DNA from: Paenibacillus oralis
GTDB lineage: Bacteria; Bacillota; Bacilli; Paenibacillales; Paenibacillaceae
Assembly (NCBI RefSeq): GCF_003863965.1
Contig: NZ_RRCN01000002.1
Span: 1 to 52,485 of the forward strand
Reading direction: 5' to 3'
DNA length: 52,485 bases
Position numbers and translations under genes: made by a program. Shown in pieces: positions 14,901-22,884 of the stretch (within the stretch, counting starts at the first letter, position 1; every line of letters starts with the position of its first letter). The notes beneath the pieces are model-generated. The model ran no database searches. It saw nothing but the letters and a program-made list of their open reading frames with translations, and was not told the DNA's origin.

Positions 14901-15710
14901 ATGGCGATTGTCTACGCAGTTTCCGCCAACAAGGGCGGGGTTGGGAAGACCAGTTTTGTCACCAATATTGCGACGGCCATTGTTACGAAACAGCCCAAGG
15001 CGCGGGTACTTATCATCGATACCGATCCGCAAGGCAATGCTTCCATGGCTTTCGGGAAGGTTCCTGCTCATTTCGAGGAAACCATTTACGATGTGCTCGT
15101 GGATGGTGTATCGATGGAGGCCGTAAAGGTGCCTTTAATGGATCGGCTTGATCTTGTACCGGCCAACAAGGATATGGCCACTCTCGTATTTGATGTGCTG
15201 GCTGACGTGGAGACGTACCGGCGTCCGCTATATTTGCTGAAAGGCCCGTTAGATGCCATTCGGGATCAATACGATTTTATATTCATCGACACGCCGCCGG
15301 ATATGGGTTTGATTGCCGGAAATGTATTTGCTGCTGCGGATCGCGTCATTATACCGTTTGAACCAGAAACGTTTGCCGTTGCGGGTATTATTCAAGTCAT
15401 CGAAGTTGTTGAAGATTTTCAACAAAAGCATCGGCCTGAACTGGTCATTGATGGTATTGTAGCGATGAAGGTTGATTCTCGGACTATACTGCATTCAGAA
15501 ATGCTGCCAAAGGCTCGGAAATATTGCCTTGAACATGGTTTACATATGTACGAAACCGTCATATCCAAATCGATCCGTTTCGCGAATGCTACTGCCTACG
15601 AAGGACAACCGGCTGTTCTGGCCGATCCTGGAAACCATCTCGTAAAATCTTATTATGATATTTTGGAGGAGGTATTGACGCATGGCAAGACAGCGCAAAG
15701 CGTTGGCTGA
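14901..15710 (+). CDS. parA: ParA-family partition ATPase
   Basis: The 269-residue protein has the deviant Walker A motif NKGGVGKTSF (residues ~10-19), the A' region LIIDTDPQGNAS, and Walker B-like FIFIDTPPDMG. Such ATPases bind DNA nonspecifically when ATP-bound and position plasmid copies via their centromere-binding partner. No N-terminal HTH precedes Walker A, so it is type Ib or Soj-like and unlikely to be the operator-binding repressor. GAAGGTTGAAAG precedes the ATG. It overlaps the next gene by 29 bases, indicating tight coupling. Confidence 0.92.
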   Translation: MAIVYAVSANKGGVGKTSFVTNIATAIVTKQPKARVLIIDTDPQGNASMAFGKVPAHFEETIYDVLVDGVSMEAVKVPLMDRLDLVPANKDMATLVFDVLADVETYRRPLYLLKGPLDAIRDQYDFIFIDTPPDMGLIAGNVFAAADRVIIPFEPETFAVAGIIQVIEVVEDFQQKHRPELVIDGIVAMKVDSRTILHSEMLPKARKYCLEHGLHMYETVISKSIRFANATAYEGQPAVLADPGNHLVKSYYDILEEVLTHGKTAQSVG

Positions 15711-16506
15711 TTTTGATACATTTTCCTCAAAAAAAACTGAACAGTTAAATGGAACAGAACATAGAAACAGTGAAGTGGAACAGATATCAAATGAAGCAGT
15801 AAAACTGAATAGCGAGCCTGAACAATCGAACGAAGCAGTAAAATTGAACAGTGAAACTAAACAATCGAACGAAGCAATAAAACTGAACAGTAAATATGAA
15901 CAAACAAACGAAGCGGTAAAACTGAAGAGTGAATATGAACAATCGAACGAAGCAGTAAAATTGAACAGTGAAACTGAACAATCGAACGAAGCAATAAAAC
16001 TGAACAGTAAATATGAACAAACAAACGAAGTAAAACTGAAGAGTGAATATGAACAATCGAACGAAGCAATAAAACTGAGCAGTGAATCTGAACAAACAAA
16101 CGAAGCAGTAAAACTGAATAGCGAATCTGAACAATTAAGCGAAGCAGTAAAACTGAATAGCGAATCTGAGCAATTAAACGAAGCAGTAAAACTGAATAGC
16201 GAATCTGAACAATTAAACCGAGCTGTAAAGCTGAACAGTGAATCTGAACAATTAAACGAAGCAGTAAAACTAAACAGTGAATCTGAACAATCAAAGCGTG
16301 AGAGCTTTTTAAGTATTTACGCCGAAGAAAGAAAACCGCCGCGTGTTGAGGATACCCATACACGTGACACGTATTTAATCCGCAATGATTTGCTCGAACG
16401 CTTCAACAAGCTGGCAGCAGGGCAGAAAAAGGGCTTTAAGATGCGCTTTATCAATTACGTGCTTGAAAAAGAGCTTAACAACATCGAGAAATCAGGCGGG
16501 CGGTGA
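15682..16506 (+). CDS. ParB-like partner with thirteen 13-residue repeats and a C-terminal RHH-like domain
   Basis: The gene overlaps the parA 3' end and has GGAGGAGG upstream. The 274-residue product has a basic N-terminus (MARQRKALADFDTF, the usual ParA-stimulating peptide position), then thirteen near-identical 13-residue repeats of the type NEAVKLNSESEQL, and finally a ~60-residue domain (DTYLIRNDLLERFNKLAAG, then KMRFINYVLEKEL) compatible with a ribbon-helix-helix fold. One repeat unit has lost a residue in frame. It is followed with overlap by the replication initiator gene. ParB-like function is inferred from position, size and terminal domain; the repeat region may be a spacer whose DNA also serves as binding sites. 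Confidence 0.65.
   Translation: MARQRKALADFDTFSSKKTEQLNGTEHRNSEVEQISNEAVKLNSEPEQSNEAVKLNSETKQSNEAIKLNSKYEQTNEAVKLKSEYEQSNEAVKLNSETEQSNEAIKLNSKYEQTNEVKLKSEYEQSNEAIKLSSESEQTNEAVKLNSESEQLSEAVKLNSESEQLNEAVKLNSESEQLNRAVKLNSESEQLNEAVKLNSESEQSKRESFLSIYAEERKPPRVEDTHTRDTYLIRNDLLERFNKLAAGQKKGFKMRFINYVLEKELNNIEKSGGR
15790..16293 (+). repeat. Thirteen tandem 39-bp coding repeats
   Basis: Unit AATGAAGCAGTAAAACTGAA plus 19 further bases, in phase with the reading frame; one unit is 36 bp. Units in the 5' half differ at several positions (KYEQT, ETEQS variants) in an alternating pattern while those in the 3' half are nearly identical, suggesting recent expansion at the 3' end. The half-site AAACTGAA-C/T-AG is conserved in nearly all units. 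Confidence 0.95.
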
Positions 16507-17684
16507 GTGCGATGGATATGGACGCCCTGCGCGAAGTGGATACACAGCTCAATGAAATGACCCATGAGTTTATCGGCAAGACTCAACGCCATGCCGACCC
16601 CTTGAAAGCTGCGAGTATTCATCAAGAAATGATCGAACAACTAAGCGCGGCACTTGTACAGCGCGTATCCGTCAAAGCCCTTTTTATGTATGCGAATCAA
16701 TGGGGGGAAACGTTAAAGTCACAGCAGTTGGAAGGCGGAAACGACCGGTTACTGTTAAAGGCGAAAAATGATATTCTCGAACGGGCGCTCCGCGTCAAAT
16801 CGGTCGATTATTTGCGTGAAGTAGTCCCATTTAATACGAACATTGCCCAACACGCCCTATTCTCGGCCAATCCGAACGGAGGGAACGGACAAGCCCCGAC
16901 AACTGTTCATGGTGTCCGAAATGTGTATATCAAGCAAACAACAGGGGAAGTGCTAACGACATATGAGGCTCGCGTGATGGGGGCCATTCAATCTCTGTGG
17001 TTTAAGAAAAACGTAAACGGACAACCCACAATTGAGTTAAAATATGCAGATATCCTGGCCGAATTGGGCTTGACGGATGGTGCAGCCAACTACAAGCGCG
17101 TTCAAGAAGCCCTTACGCGCTTGTGGAACATCGAAGTGACGCTTACCCAGTATCAGCGCTCCAAGAACGCCGAATACGAGGAGATCGCCTTGACGCGCTT
17201 GATTGACCAAATTGTATTCCGGCGTAAGGTGGGAACACCAAGCCATTATCAGTACAAGTTTGAAATCAAGCTTCCGGAATGGTTGGTCGAGGCGAACAGA
17301 GAAGGGAACCTGTTTGATGTATCGCTCATTCTCATGAACGATCTGAAGTCCTATCTGGCGCAGGGGTTATATTGGCTCGTATCCTCCTACCCGGATGAAC
17401 CGGCTGTGACGCTAGAGCTGTCAACGTTAGCCGGACATTTTCACTTTCTGGATGATGATCGCGAACCGATTATGCCGGTTTATAAAATCGTGGAGCGCAT
17501 CAAACAAGCTTGCGAGGAATTGCAAACTGTAGGCTTCATCGACCACTTTGAATTTTCGGGAAAGAAACAAGGGCTGTTGGGACGCTTTTTGACCGTGACG
17601 AAAAATCCGGTGTTCTTAAACGCTCCGGTCCGTTCGGTCCGGGAACTGAACGAGCCGGTTCAATTGGATCTCTTTAATGCATAA
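16503..17684 (+). CDS. Probable plasmid replication initiator (winged-helix type)
   Basis: The 393-residue protein follows parA and the ParB-like gene with a GTGA overlap. The region AIQSLWFKKNVNGQPTIELK, then YADILAELGLTDGAANYKRVQEAL looks like a winged-helix domain of Rep_3/TrfA-like initiators, with a second wHTH in the C-terminal half (TLELSTLAGHF...VYKIVERIKQACEEL). A GTG at 16503 overlaps the previous stop; an ATG at 16512 preceded by GGTGAG is an alternative. Position in a par-rep cassette and the double winged helix suggest an initiator, but the family was not identified by a specific motif. Confidence 0.6.
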   Translation: MSAMDMDALREVDTQLNEMTHEFIGKTQRHADPLKAASIHQEMIEQLSAALVQRVSVKALFMYANQWGETLKSQQLEGGNDRLLLKAKNDILERALRVKSVDYLREVVPFNTNIAQHALFSANPNGGNGQAPTTVHGVRNVYIKQTTGEVLTTYEARVMGAIQSLWFKKNVNGQPTIELKYADILAELGLTDGAANYKRVQEALTRLWNIEVTLTQYQRSKNAEYEEIALTRLIDQIVFRRKVGTPSHYQYKFEIKLPEWLVEANREGNLFDVSLILMNDLKSYLAQGLYWLVSSYPDEPAVTLELSTLAGHFHFLDDDREPIMPVYKIVERIKQACEELQTVGFIDHFEFSGKKQGLLGRFLTVTKNPVFLNAPVRSVRELNEPVQLDLFNA

Positions 17685-17751
17685 CGAAATCGAACGATCG
17701 ATCCATAGGCAGCAATTGAATGTTCGGACTTGAAGGTTGAATGTCTCCTGC

Positions 17752-17792
17752 AGCTCGCCCCGATCTGACTTGGCCGGGGCGAGCTACGACAA
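17752..17792 (+). terminator. Stem-loop after the replication initiator
   Basis: An 11-bp stem AGCTCGCCCCG/CGGGGCGAGCT with a 12-nt loop. On the plus strand no T-run follows; the A7 at 17791 would serve a minus-strand transcript only if placed on the other side. Probably a transcription barrier. Confidence 0.5.
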
Positions 17793-17807
17793 AAAAAGCG
17801 AATAATA

Positions 17808-17839
17808 CCGAAATAAAAAGCCACGCTCCTTCACAGGAA
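17808..17839. terminator. Left arm of a terminator split by the IS150-type element
   Basis: CCGAAATAAAAAGCC at 17808-17822 pairs with GGCTTTTTATTTCGG at 19293-19307 on the far side of the insertion. Before insertion they formed a bidirectional terminator with a 15-bp stem and GC-rich apex between the convergent rep gene and the XRE gene ending at 19308. Confidence 0.8.
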
Positions 17840-17875
17840 TGAAGTGACCCCCAAAAGTTAGACACGGTTATTTCA

Positions 17876-18685
17876 TCAGGCAGCTTTTTCAAAATGAGTT
17901 CGGTACTGTACCGGGCTCATTTTTGTTTTTGCCTTCAACCGTTTGGTATTGTAGTATTCCATATATTTTTTCAGTTCTATCTTAAAATGTTCCACATTTT
18001 CAAACTCTTTGTAGTACAGAAACTCCGACTTGAGAATGCCGAAGAAATTCTCTATGACGGCGTTGTCGTAACAATTCCCTTTTCGTGACATGCTTTGGAG
18101 AATGCCTCTCGACTTAAGTGCATGGCGATACGGTTTCATTTGGTAATGCCATCCTTGATCTGAATGAAGAAGAAGATGGTGCTCTTCCGGCAGACGCTTC
18201 AGTCCTGCATCCAGCATCTCGGATACCAGAGCATATGTTGGTCGTGAACCTATGGTATAGGTGATAATCTCCCCGTTGAACAGGTCCAAAATGGGCGATA
18301 GATACAGCTTTTCCCCAAATAACTTAAACTCCGTGATGTCCGTCACCCATTTCTCATTTGGCGCCTCTGCCGTGAACTGGCGATCCAGATGATTCGGTGC
18401 GGTCTTACCGACTGTCCCTTTATACGACTTATACTTTTTCATGCGGACCAGGCATTTAAGCCCCATCTTCTTCATGAGCCGCTGAACCTTCTTATGGTTC
18501 ACTTTCCATCCACGGATTGCCAGCTCATCTCGAATACGGCGATATCCGTAACGACCCTCATGTTCCGCGTAAATGGACTGGATCTCAGCCTCCAAATCAG
18601 CATTTGAATCGGGTTGATTCATACGTGCTATAAGGTTGTAATAGGTGCTGCGCGGGATACCAGCCAGCCGTACGAGTGCCATCAC
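17876..18685 (-). CDS. IS150-type transposase OrfB (DDE integrase)
   Basis: Contains HTH_21 (GRYGYRRIRDELAIRGW) and the rve core with WVTDITEF (first D), LHSDQGWHYQ (second D) and AVIENFFGILKSE (E). It is normally made as an OrfAB fusion by -1 frameshifting; the -1 frame upstream reads NKAQVVWELRHKYPVMALVR-like sequence from within the orfA end (GGAAAAATC context), so the ATG at 18685 is internal. Catalytic residues are present and the frame is intact. Confidence 0.9.
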   Translation of the reverse strand: MMALVRLAGIPRSTYYNLIARMNQPDSNADLEAEIQSIYAEHEGRYGYRRIRDELAIRGWKVNHKKVQRLMKKMGLKCLVRMKKYKSYKGTVGKTAPNHLDRQFTAEAPNEKWVTDITEFKLFGEKLYLSPILDLFNGEIITYTIGSRPTYALVSEMLDAGLKRLPEEHHLLLHSDQGWHYQMKPYRHALKSRGILQSMSRKGNCYDNAVIENFFGILKSEFLYYKEFENVEHFKIELKKYMEYYNTKRLKAKTKMSPVQYRTHFEKAA

Positions 18686-18699
18686 CGGATATTTATGCC

Positions 18700-19230
18700 T
18701 CAGTTCCCAGACGACTTGGGCTTTGTCTTGTTTGGTGATTTTTCCTTGTTTCGAACTAAGGCATTCAACTTTTTTAGATACTCATTTTCCATTTCAAGCT
18801 GCTTGATACGTTCTTCAAGTGCTTCGACAGACCCTTCAACTGCGGATCGTTTTGAAGGTGAATTGGGATTTTTCTTCATGGATGGACGCCCCTTCTTTTT
18901 TGGCTCAAGGGCTTCTAAACCGCCTGTCTCCATCTTTCTCTGCCAGGAATACAGCATGGAGAAGTCCGGAAGCTTAAACAAAGCAGCGGTATCCATGAGA
19001 GAAGCGTGTGATTGAGCCATATGATTGAGTACGTCCAGTTTAAAGCTTGCCGGATAATTTGTATAGCCGTTAGTAAAGGCAGTCTCACCATGCATCTCAT
19101 AGAGCTTCAACCAATATTGGAGTTGAGACTTGGTAACGCCCATTTGATTTGCGTATTCGGTCTGAGATAGAAGATCAGAGTCATACCCTTGAATTAATGC
19201 CAACTTGCTATCCTTAGTAAATTTAGTCAT
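18700..19230 (-). CDS. IS150-type transposase OrfA
   Basis: A 176-residue protein with two helix-turn-helix units (SQTEYANQMGVTKSQLQYWL and FKLDVLNHMAQSHASLMDTA) and a C-terminal leucine-zipper region (ALEERIKQLEMENEYLKKLNA). The ATG at 19230 is used because TGGAGGTGCAG lies upstream; the open frame extends further but not with a site. Overlaps orfB through the frameshift window. Confidence 0.88.
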   Translation of the reverse strand: MTKFTKDSKLALIQGYDSDLLSQTEYANQMGVTKSQLQYWLKLYEMHGETAFTNGYTNYPASFKLDVLNHMAQSHASLMDTAALFKLPDFSMLYSWQRKMETGGLEALEPKKKGRPSMKKNPNSPSKRSAVEGSVEALEERIKQLEMENEYLKKLNALVRNKEKSPNKTKPKSSGN

Positions 19231-19307
19231 AAAAAAACTGCACCTCCAACTGTTAGATGTGTCTAACAATTGGGGTGCAGTTCAGAATGCGCGGCTTTTT
19301 ATTTCGG

Positions 19308-19538
19308 TCATGTATTTGCCTTTTTGGAAGGATACGGCTTTTTCTGATCTGTGCGGCCGAGAAGGTAGTCCGTACTGGTCTGGTACAAGTCGGCCAATTT
19401 GATTATTGAAGCGGATGGTAAATCCAGCTCTCCCGTTTCGTATCGAGAATACGTGGTCTGATTGACCTTAAGAACCTTGGCTACATATTGCTGTGTCCAG
19501 TCGTTATCTTCTCTCAGTTCTTTAATTCTTGCGTACAT
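19308..19538 (-). CDS. XRE-family transcriptional regulator
   Basis: A 76-residue protein consisting almost only of an HTH_3 domain (KELREDNDWTQQYVAKVL, NQTTYSRYETGELDLPSASI) and the common end DYLLGRTD. The start at 19538 has GGTGAT upstream. Divergent from the DUF6809 gene, with two copies of a 15-bp dyad flanking a TTGACA between them, so it should repress both itself and that gene. Its terminator is now split by the IS150-type insertion. Confidence 0.88.
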   Translation of the reverse strand: MYARIKELREDNDWTQQYVAKVLKVNQTTYSRYETGELDLPSASIIKLADLYQTSTDYLLGRTDQKKPYPSKKANT

Positions 19539-19564
19539 TTCCATCACCCAAGCTCATAGTAAGC

Positions 19565-19606
19565 TATGCGAAAACCGCATATTGACATTTATGCGGTTTT
19601 CGCATA
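19565..19606. promoter_or_regulatory. Double XRE operator around a -35 box
   Basis: TATGCGAAAACCGCATA (19565-19581) and TATGCGGTTTTCGCATA (19590-19606) are exact reverse complements. Each is itself a dyad (ATGCG-N5-CGCAT). The eight-base centre contains TTGACA, so both divergent promoters are covered. Very likely the operator pair of the adjacent XRE regulator. Confidence 0.85.
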
Positions 19607-19643
19607 AAGTTTCCGTACAGAGCGAAGGGAAGGGACGGGAAAC

Positions 19644-19947
19644 ATGATGAAAACCTTGTTGCAGAAGCTGTATAACGGAGAGCTATGCCCGATTGAGCAG
19701 ATCGTATCGAAAGAGACGGCATATCGGCCCGTCAACCGGCAGATTACGGAAGCCATGGGCGTTTGGCGGAAGCGGTTGGACGAATCGGAGTATAAGGAGT
19801 TAGGAGTTGGAGGATTTGCTGAACCTTCGCGCTCAAGCCGGAGAAATGGACCTGGCTGCATCATTTGAGTACGGCTTTCAGCTCGGCGTTTCTCTTATGG
19901 TGGAAGCGCTAGCTGGTCGGAAAGATATGTTGAAGGAGGGAAAATGA
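19644..19947 (+). pseudogene. DUF6809-family gene with a 7-bp duplication frameshift
   Basis: The first frame reads MKTLLQKLYNGELCPIEQIV to SEYKEL, then leaves the family pattern. A second frame continues EDLLNLRAQAGEMDLAASFE, then YGFQLGVSLMVEALAG to a stop at 19947, as expected for DUF6809 proteins that often sit beside XRE regulators. At the break the sequence is GGAGTTAGGAGTTGGAGG, a direct duplication of a 7-bp GGAGTTR unit. Removing one copy restores a ~99-residue protein. Function of the family is unknown. Confidence 0.75.
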
Positions 19948-19999
19948 GAGGCGCGGAAGCCTGGGCGAGAAAATTTTTTGGGGGCAGGAGCGGGCAAAA

Positions 20000-20237
20000 C
20001 ATCCGTTTAACTACGGAAAATCAGCAAATCATCCGTTTTACTACGGAAAAAAAACCAAAACATCCGTTTTACTACGGAAAATGAGCAAAAAAAAATAAAA
20101 AATCGTGATTTTGATGAAAACACTTTGTCGAATACGGGCGAAAAAGGCCGAAACATCCGTTTTACTACGGAAATTGAATTGAAATCATCCGTTTTACTAC
20201 GGAAATGAGATTCAAAACATCCGTTTTACTACGGAAA
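20000..20237 (+). repeat. Six iterons (20 bp), probable replication origin
   Basis: CATCCGTTTTACTACGGAAA occurs at 20000, 20030, 20061, 20154, 20186 and 20218 (first copy with one change). The spacing is 30-32 bp within two groups of three, with a 93-bp step between groups, so each group lies on one helix face. Each unit contains the dyad TCCGT-N6-ACGGA. They sit upstream of a primase-type replication protein gene and are typical Rep-binding iterons. Confidence 0.9.
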
Positions 20238-20353
20238 ATTGAAAACGGCGCAATTTGCCAAAATTAAATATCGTGTCGTATAGTAGGGATAGATTCAGAG
20301 AATTACTGGAAATGCTCCAATTACATAAGAAAAAAATAAAAGCCCACACCTCA

Positions 20354-20396
20354 CACTTTTTGAATGACTAGTTTGCCGACCGGCATTCAAAAAGTG
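20354..20396. terminator. Stem-loop between iterons and the primase gene
   Basis: CACTTTTTGAATG/CATTCAAAAAGTG, 13-bp perfect stem with a 17-nt loop. No T-run follows, so it may be a leader or origin structure rather than a simple terminator. Confidence 0.5.
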
Positions 20397-20533
20397 CCCC
20401 AAGAGTGAGAGCTTCTACTTTTATACGCATTTTATAGGGATATTATACTCTATCTGCGAAAAAAAGTGAAGAACCTACTCTCTCTTTCCTATTGCCTTTT
20501 TTGAGGCGTGGTGCGAAACGAGGGAGTTTTTTT

Positions 20534-21922
20534 ATGCTGCCTGCAATTGCTGTGCGCCCGGCCGCTGTCGGGACGCAAGAGGCATTTCGACTGCTATTTG
20601 GCAATCAGCTCACCGAGACGCCCAAGCGCTTCCCAACGGAAGCAACCGGCCGAGCGAAAACGCTAGGATGGGTATTTGTCAGCTCCGATTGCCGAAACAT
20701 GAAAGCATGCCGAACCTATCAAACGCTGTTGGCCATGAGTGGCCAACATACATACTATACGCCGAATACTTTTTACCGGAATGATCGACGCGAGGAAGCG
20801 ACGCTCCGGTACTTAAATGCGCTTGTCATTGATGTGGACGTAAAGGGAGCGGACAATCCCAATGCAGGGCTTTGTCTGTCCGATCTCCTGGAACGGATCT
20901 CAAGCGCCGGTTTGCCATGCCCAACGATGATAGTCCGTACTCCGTCAGGGGGGTATCATGTTTACTTTCTTCTCAATGCACCGCGTAAGGCATACACGAA
21001 TGCGATCCAGACCTACCGACGCATTCAGACGGCCATTGCAGTAGCCATCGGAGGGGATCGGCAGGCGATTGGGGCCGAACGTTGGTTCCGTTTGCCGACT
21101 CCGGAAACGCTTGTTTATGCGTCCGAGCAACGCGTATCGTTCGCAGAGCTGTTGGATTGGGAGAGTATCAACCAGGACGCCATACAAGAGGCTAAACGCG
21201 GCTCTATTGTCCAGAAGGGATTATTGGACCATCCGGCCGTGAAAACGCTTCTAGCGGGCGTAGAAGTCGGGAAACGGGATAATACGTGCTATACTCTTGC
21301 CCTGGCTTTCAAGCGAGAAGGCTATAGTATGGAGGATGCCGAGGCGGAATTGCAGGAATGGAACACACGATTGGACGAGCCAATGCCGCAACGTATTGTA
21401 TCGCGGAAAGTTAAGAGCGCCTACAAGGGGGATGCTCCGGCCGGGCCTACCGGGGAGTGGATCACCTACCTTTCCGGCGTACCATTTTCCTATGAAGTAT
21501 GGGAGACGGCCAAGCCAAGAGGCGAACGAAAAACGAGTCATTATAGCGAGTGGGCCGAAGATGTGGAGCGTGTTTTGCAGCAGCTTCCGGATCGGTCTAT
21601 TACGGATGCGCAGCGCAAGCTTGCGTCTTATTTCGGCATGTCGCTATCTACTTATCAGGCAGTTGTCGCCCTGATGGTGGAGTCCGGCAGAATTACCGTG
21701 GAGGTACATGGTAAAGGGCGCGGAGCGGCAACTACGTTAAGACTGGTTTCAAGTCCCGAACCGGCTCCAGAAGTGCCAGTTATAACACCGGTTAAAAATG
21801 TACCCGATTCCAACACACTTACCCTAGTTGGGGTGGCGGGTGGGGTTCTGCCGCGCTCTCCGGGGGATCGTATTCGTGGAGGGCTTTCTTTCTTGGTTTC
21901 GTCTTGGGGTCCGCCTGGTTGA
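20534..21922 (+). CDS. Primase-type plasmid replication protein (AEP/PrimPol-like)
   Basis: The 462-residue protein contains the acidic pair of an archaeo-eukaryotic primase catalytic site (ALVIDVDVKG near residue 100) and the SGGYHVYFLL motif further on, as in RepB'/PrimPol-like proteins. A PriCT-like helical domain (KRDNTCYTLALAFKREGYSM, then EDAEAELQEWN) follows, and a wHTH-like region near residue 360. It probably primes or initiates replication from the iterons upstream. The ATG at 20534 has CGAGGGAG eight bases upstream. The last ~60 residues have low complexity and the C-terminus may be altered. Confidence 0.75.
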   Translation: MLPAIAVRPAAVGTQEAFRLLFGNQLTETPKRFPTEATGRAKTLGWVFVSSDCRNMKACRTYQTLLAMSGQHTYYTPNTFYRNDRREEATLRYLNALVIDVDVKGADNPNAGLCLSDLLERISSAGLPCPTMIVRTPSGGYHVYFLLNAPRKAYTNAIQTYRRIQTAIAVAIGGDRQAIGAERWFRLPTPETLVYASEQRVSFAELLDWESINQDAIQEAKRGSIVQKGLLDHPAVKTLLAGVEVGKRDNTCYTLALAFKREGYSMEDAEAELQEWNTRLDEPMPQRIVSRKVKSAYKGDAPAGPTGEWITYLSGVPFSYEVWETAKPRGERKTSHYSEWAEDVERVLQQLPDRSITDAQRKLASYFGMSLSTYQAVVALMVESGRITVEVHGKGRGAATTLRLVSSPEPAPEVPVITPVKNVPDSNTLTLVGVAGGVLPRSPGDRIRGGLSFLVSSWGPPG

Positions 21923-21983
21923 TTGATTCTCTTTCTTTTGGGTCGCGATATTGTATGGTTCTAGGGTTGGGGGACGTAGCCCC

Positions 21984-22011
21984 AGCGGAGGCGCGGGAGG
22001 CCGCTTTTTTT
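21984..22011 (+). terminator. Rho-independent terminator after the primase gene
   Basis: AGCGG/CCGCT closing stem with an internal GGCGCGGGAGG loop, followed by seven T residues. Confidence 0.7.
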
Positions 22012-22246
22012 CTGGGACTGCTGTTTTCTGTCAGTTCTTTCCTCCTAACTTGACTAGGAGATATTATCCATTTTCCCCCTAATTTATTCCATCCTGTGTA
22101 CGGTAGTGATATACTCCGCGTATATCCTCTCTGTTAACTCTCCTAGACCATGAGTGTCTAACTAAGGCGTTAACTAGCATGTACATGGTGTATGGTTTTA
22201 GTTGTTATTCTTCTGCTGGGAAAACCCTTGCTGTTGCTGCGTGCAG

Positions 22247-22334
22247 GCGTTCTGGTACCGCTCGAAGGCATTTCCCGACCCCACCCTCACAACGTCCGAG
22301 GCTGGGGTCGGGAAAACGAGCGGTACCAGAACGC
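22247..22334. repeat. 88-nt near-perfect hairpin, candidate oriT or single-strand origin
   Basis: Outer arms GCGTTCTGGTACCGCTCG and CGAGCGGTACCAGAACGC pair perfectly over 18 bp. An inner stem TTTCCCGACCCC/GGGGTCGGGAAA adds 12 bp, leaving a loop of about 20 nt. It lies in the ~960-bp gene-poor gap between the primase gene and the transfer operon. Position and stability fit an oriT or ssi structure; no nic consensus is recognised. Confidence 0.6.
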
Positions 22335-22884
22335 AGATACTTTGGGTGAGGGGAGAGACTTTTTAAATGCAGGAGAGGATACAGGATATGTGAGGAAGGA
22401 GGGATTCGGGGGAGAAAGGGATTTAAGTTCAAAGTCGAAAGATAAGATCAAAATCAAGATCAAAAGCAAAATCTTTGTGGGTAATTCAGAGAAGCAAAGT
22501 CAAAACCTTGAAAGTTGTTCGAGGAAGAATAACCCTGTGGGCAATTTCATGGATGCCAATCATTGTGAGCTGTTTAGGGAAGATGGTTGGTATGCTGTCG
22601 CATACCGTGATCAAAGTTTGAATGCCTAATCAATGATGCTGTGGGGAGCTGATCGGGGAAGTTTGTAGGCTGATTCAGGATGTATTCTGAAGGGAGATCA
22701 AATGAAGAATAGCGGCTTTCCGCTGACGATTTTTGTTGCATAGTTAGTTGCAAGTCTAGTTGTACCTTGAGCAGCGGGTTCCCAGGAGGCACACGGACGG
22801 ATGTGAGCGGGCTTCGGAGCTTTGATATTGATAGCGGGGAGCGTGGTGTGACGCTAGAAACGGTAGCATGGAGGGAGTCGTTTC
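22335..22884. other. Gene-poor stretch upstream of the transfer operon
   Basis: An open frame covers part of it (from about 22192 to 22629) but it runs through the palindrome, has no ribosome binding site and has biased composition, so I do not call it. No clear promoter is visible; the strong GGAGGGAG at 22872 belongs to the next gene. Confidence 0.4.

Larger units (their letters stand above)
17840..19284 (-). mobile_element. IS3-family, IS150-group insertion sequence, complete
   Basis: Ends TGAAGTGACCCCCAAAAGTT (left) and, on the other strand, TGAACTGCACCCCAATTGTT (right), both continuing AGACAC, are imperfect inverted repeats of about 26 bp. The trinucleotide GAA flanks both ends (17837-17839 and 19285-19287), a normal 3-bp target duplication. 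The element is 1445 bp with both transposase frames intact, and so is potentially active. Confidence 0.92.

Noticed and set aside
15790..16293. CRISPR array
   Set aside because: The repeats are contiguous 39-bp units in frame with a protein, without unique spacers, and no cas genes are present.
15787..16363. Long minus-strand frames opposite the 39-bp repeats, coding for repetitive hydrophobic peptides
   Set aside because: They are shadows of the plus-strand repeat: the repeat length is divisible by three, so all frames stay open. No ribosome binding sites precede them.
20000..20237. CRISPR array
   Set aside because: The 20-bp repeats have short, unequal, AT-rich gaps and are few; they fit Rep iterons next to a replication gene.
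22192..22629. Coding sequence spanning the 88-nt hairpin
   Set aside because: No ribosome binding site, runs through a perfect palindrome, biased composition and no recognisable domain.
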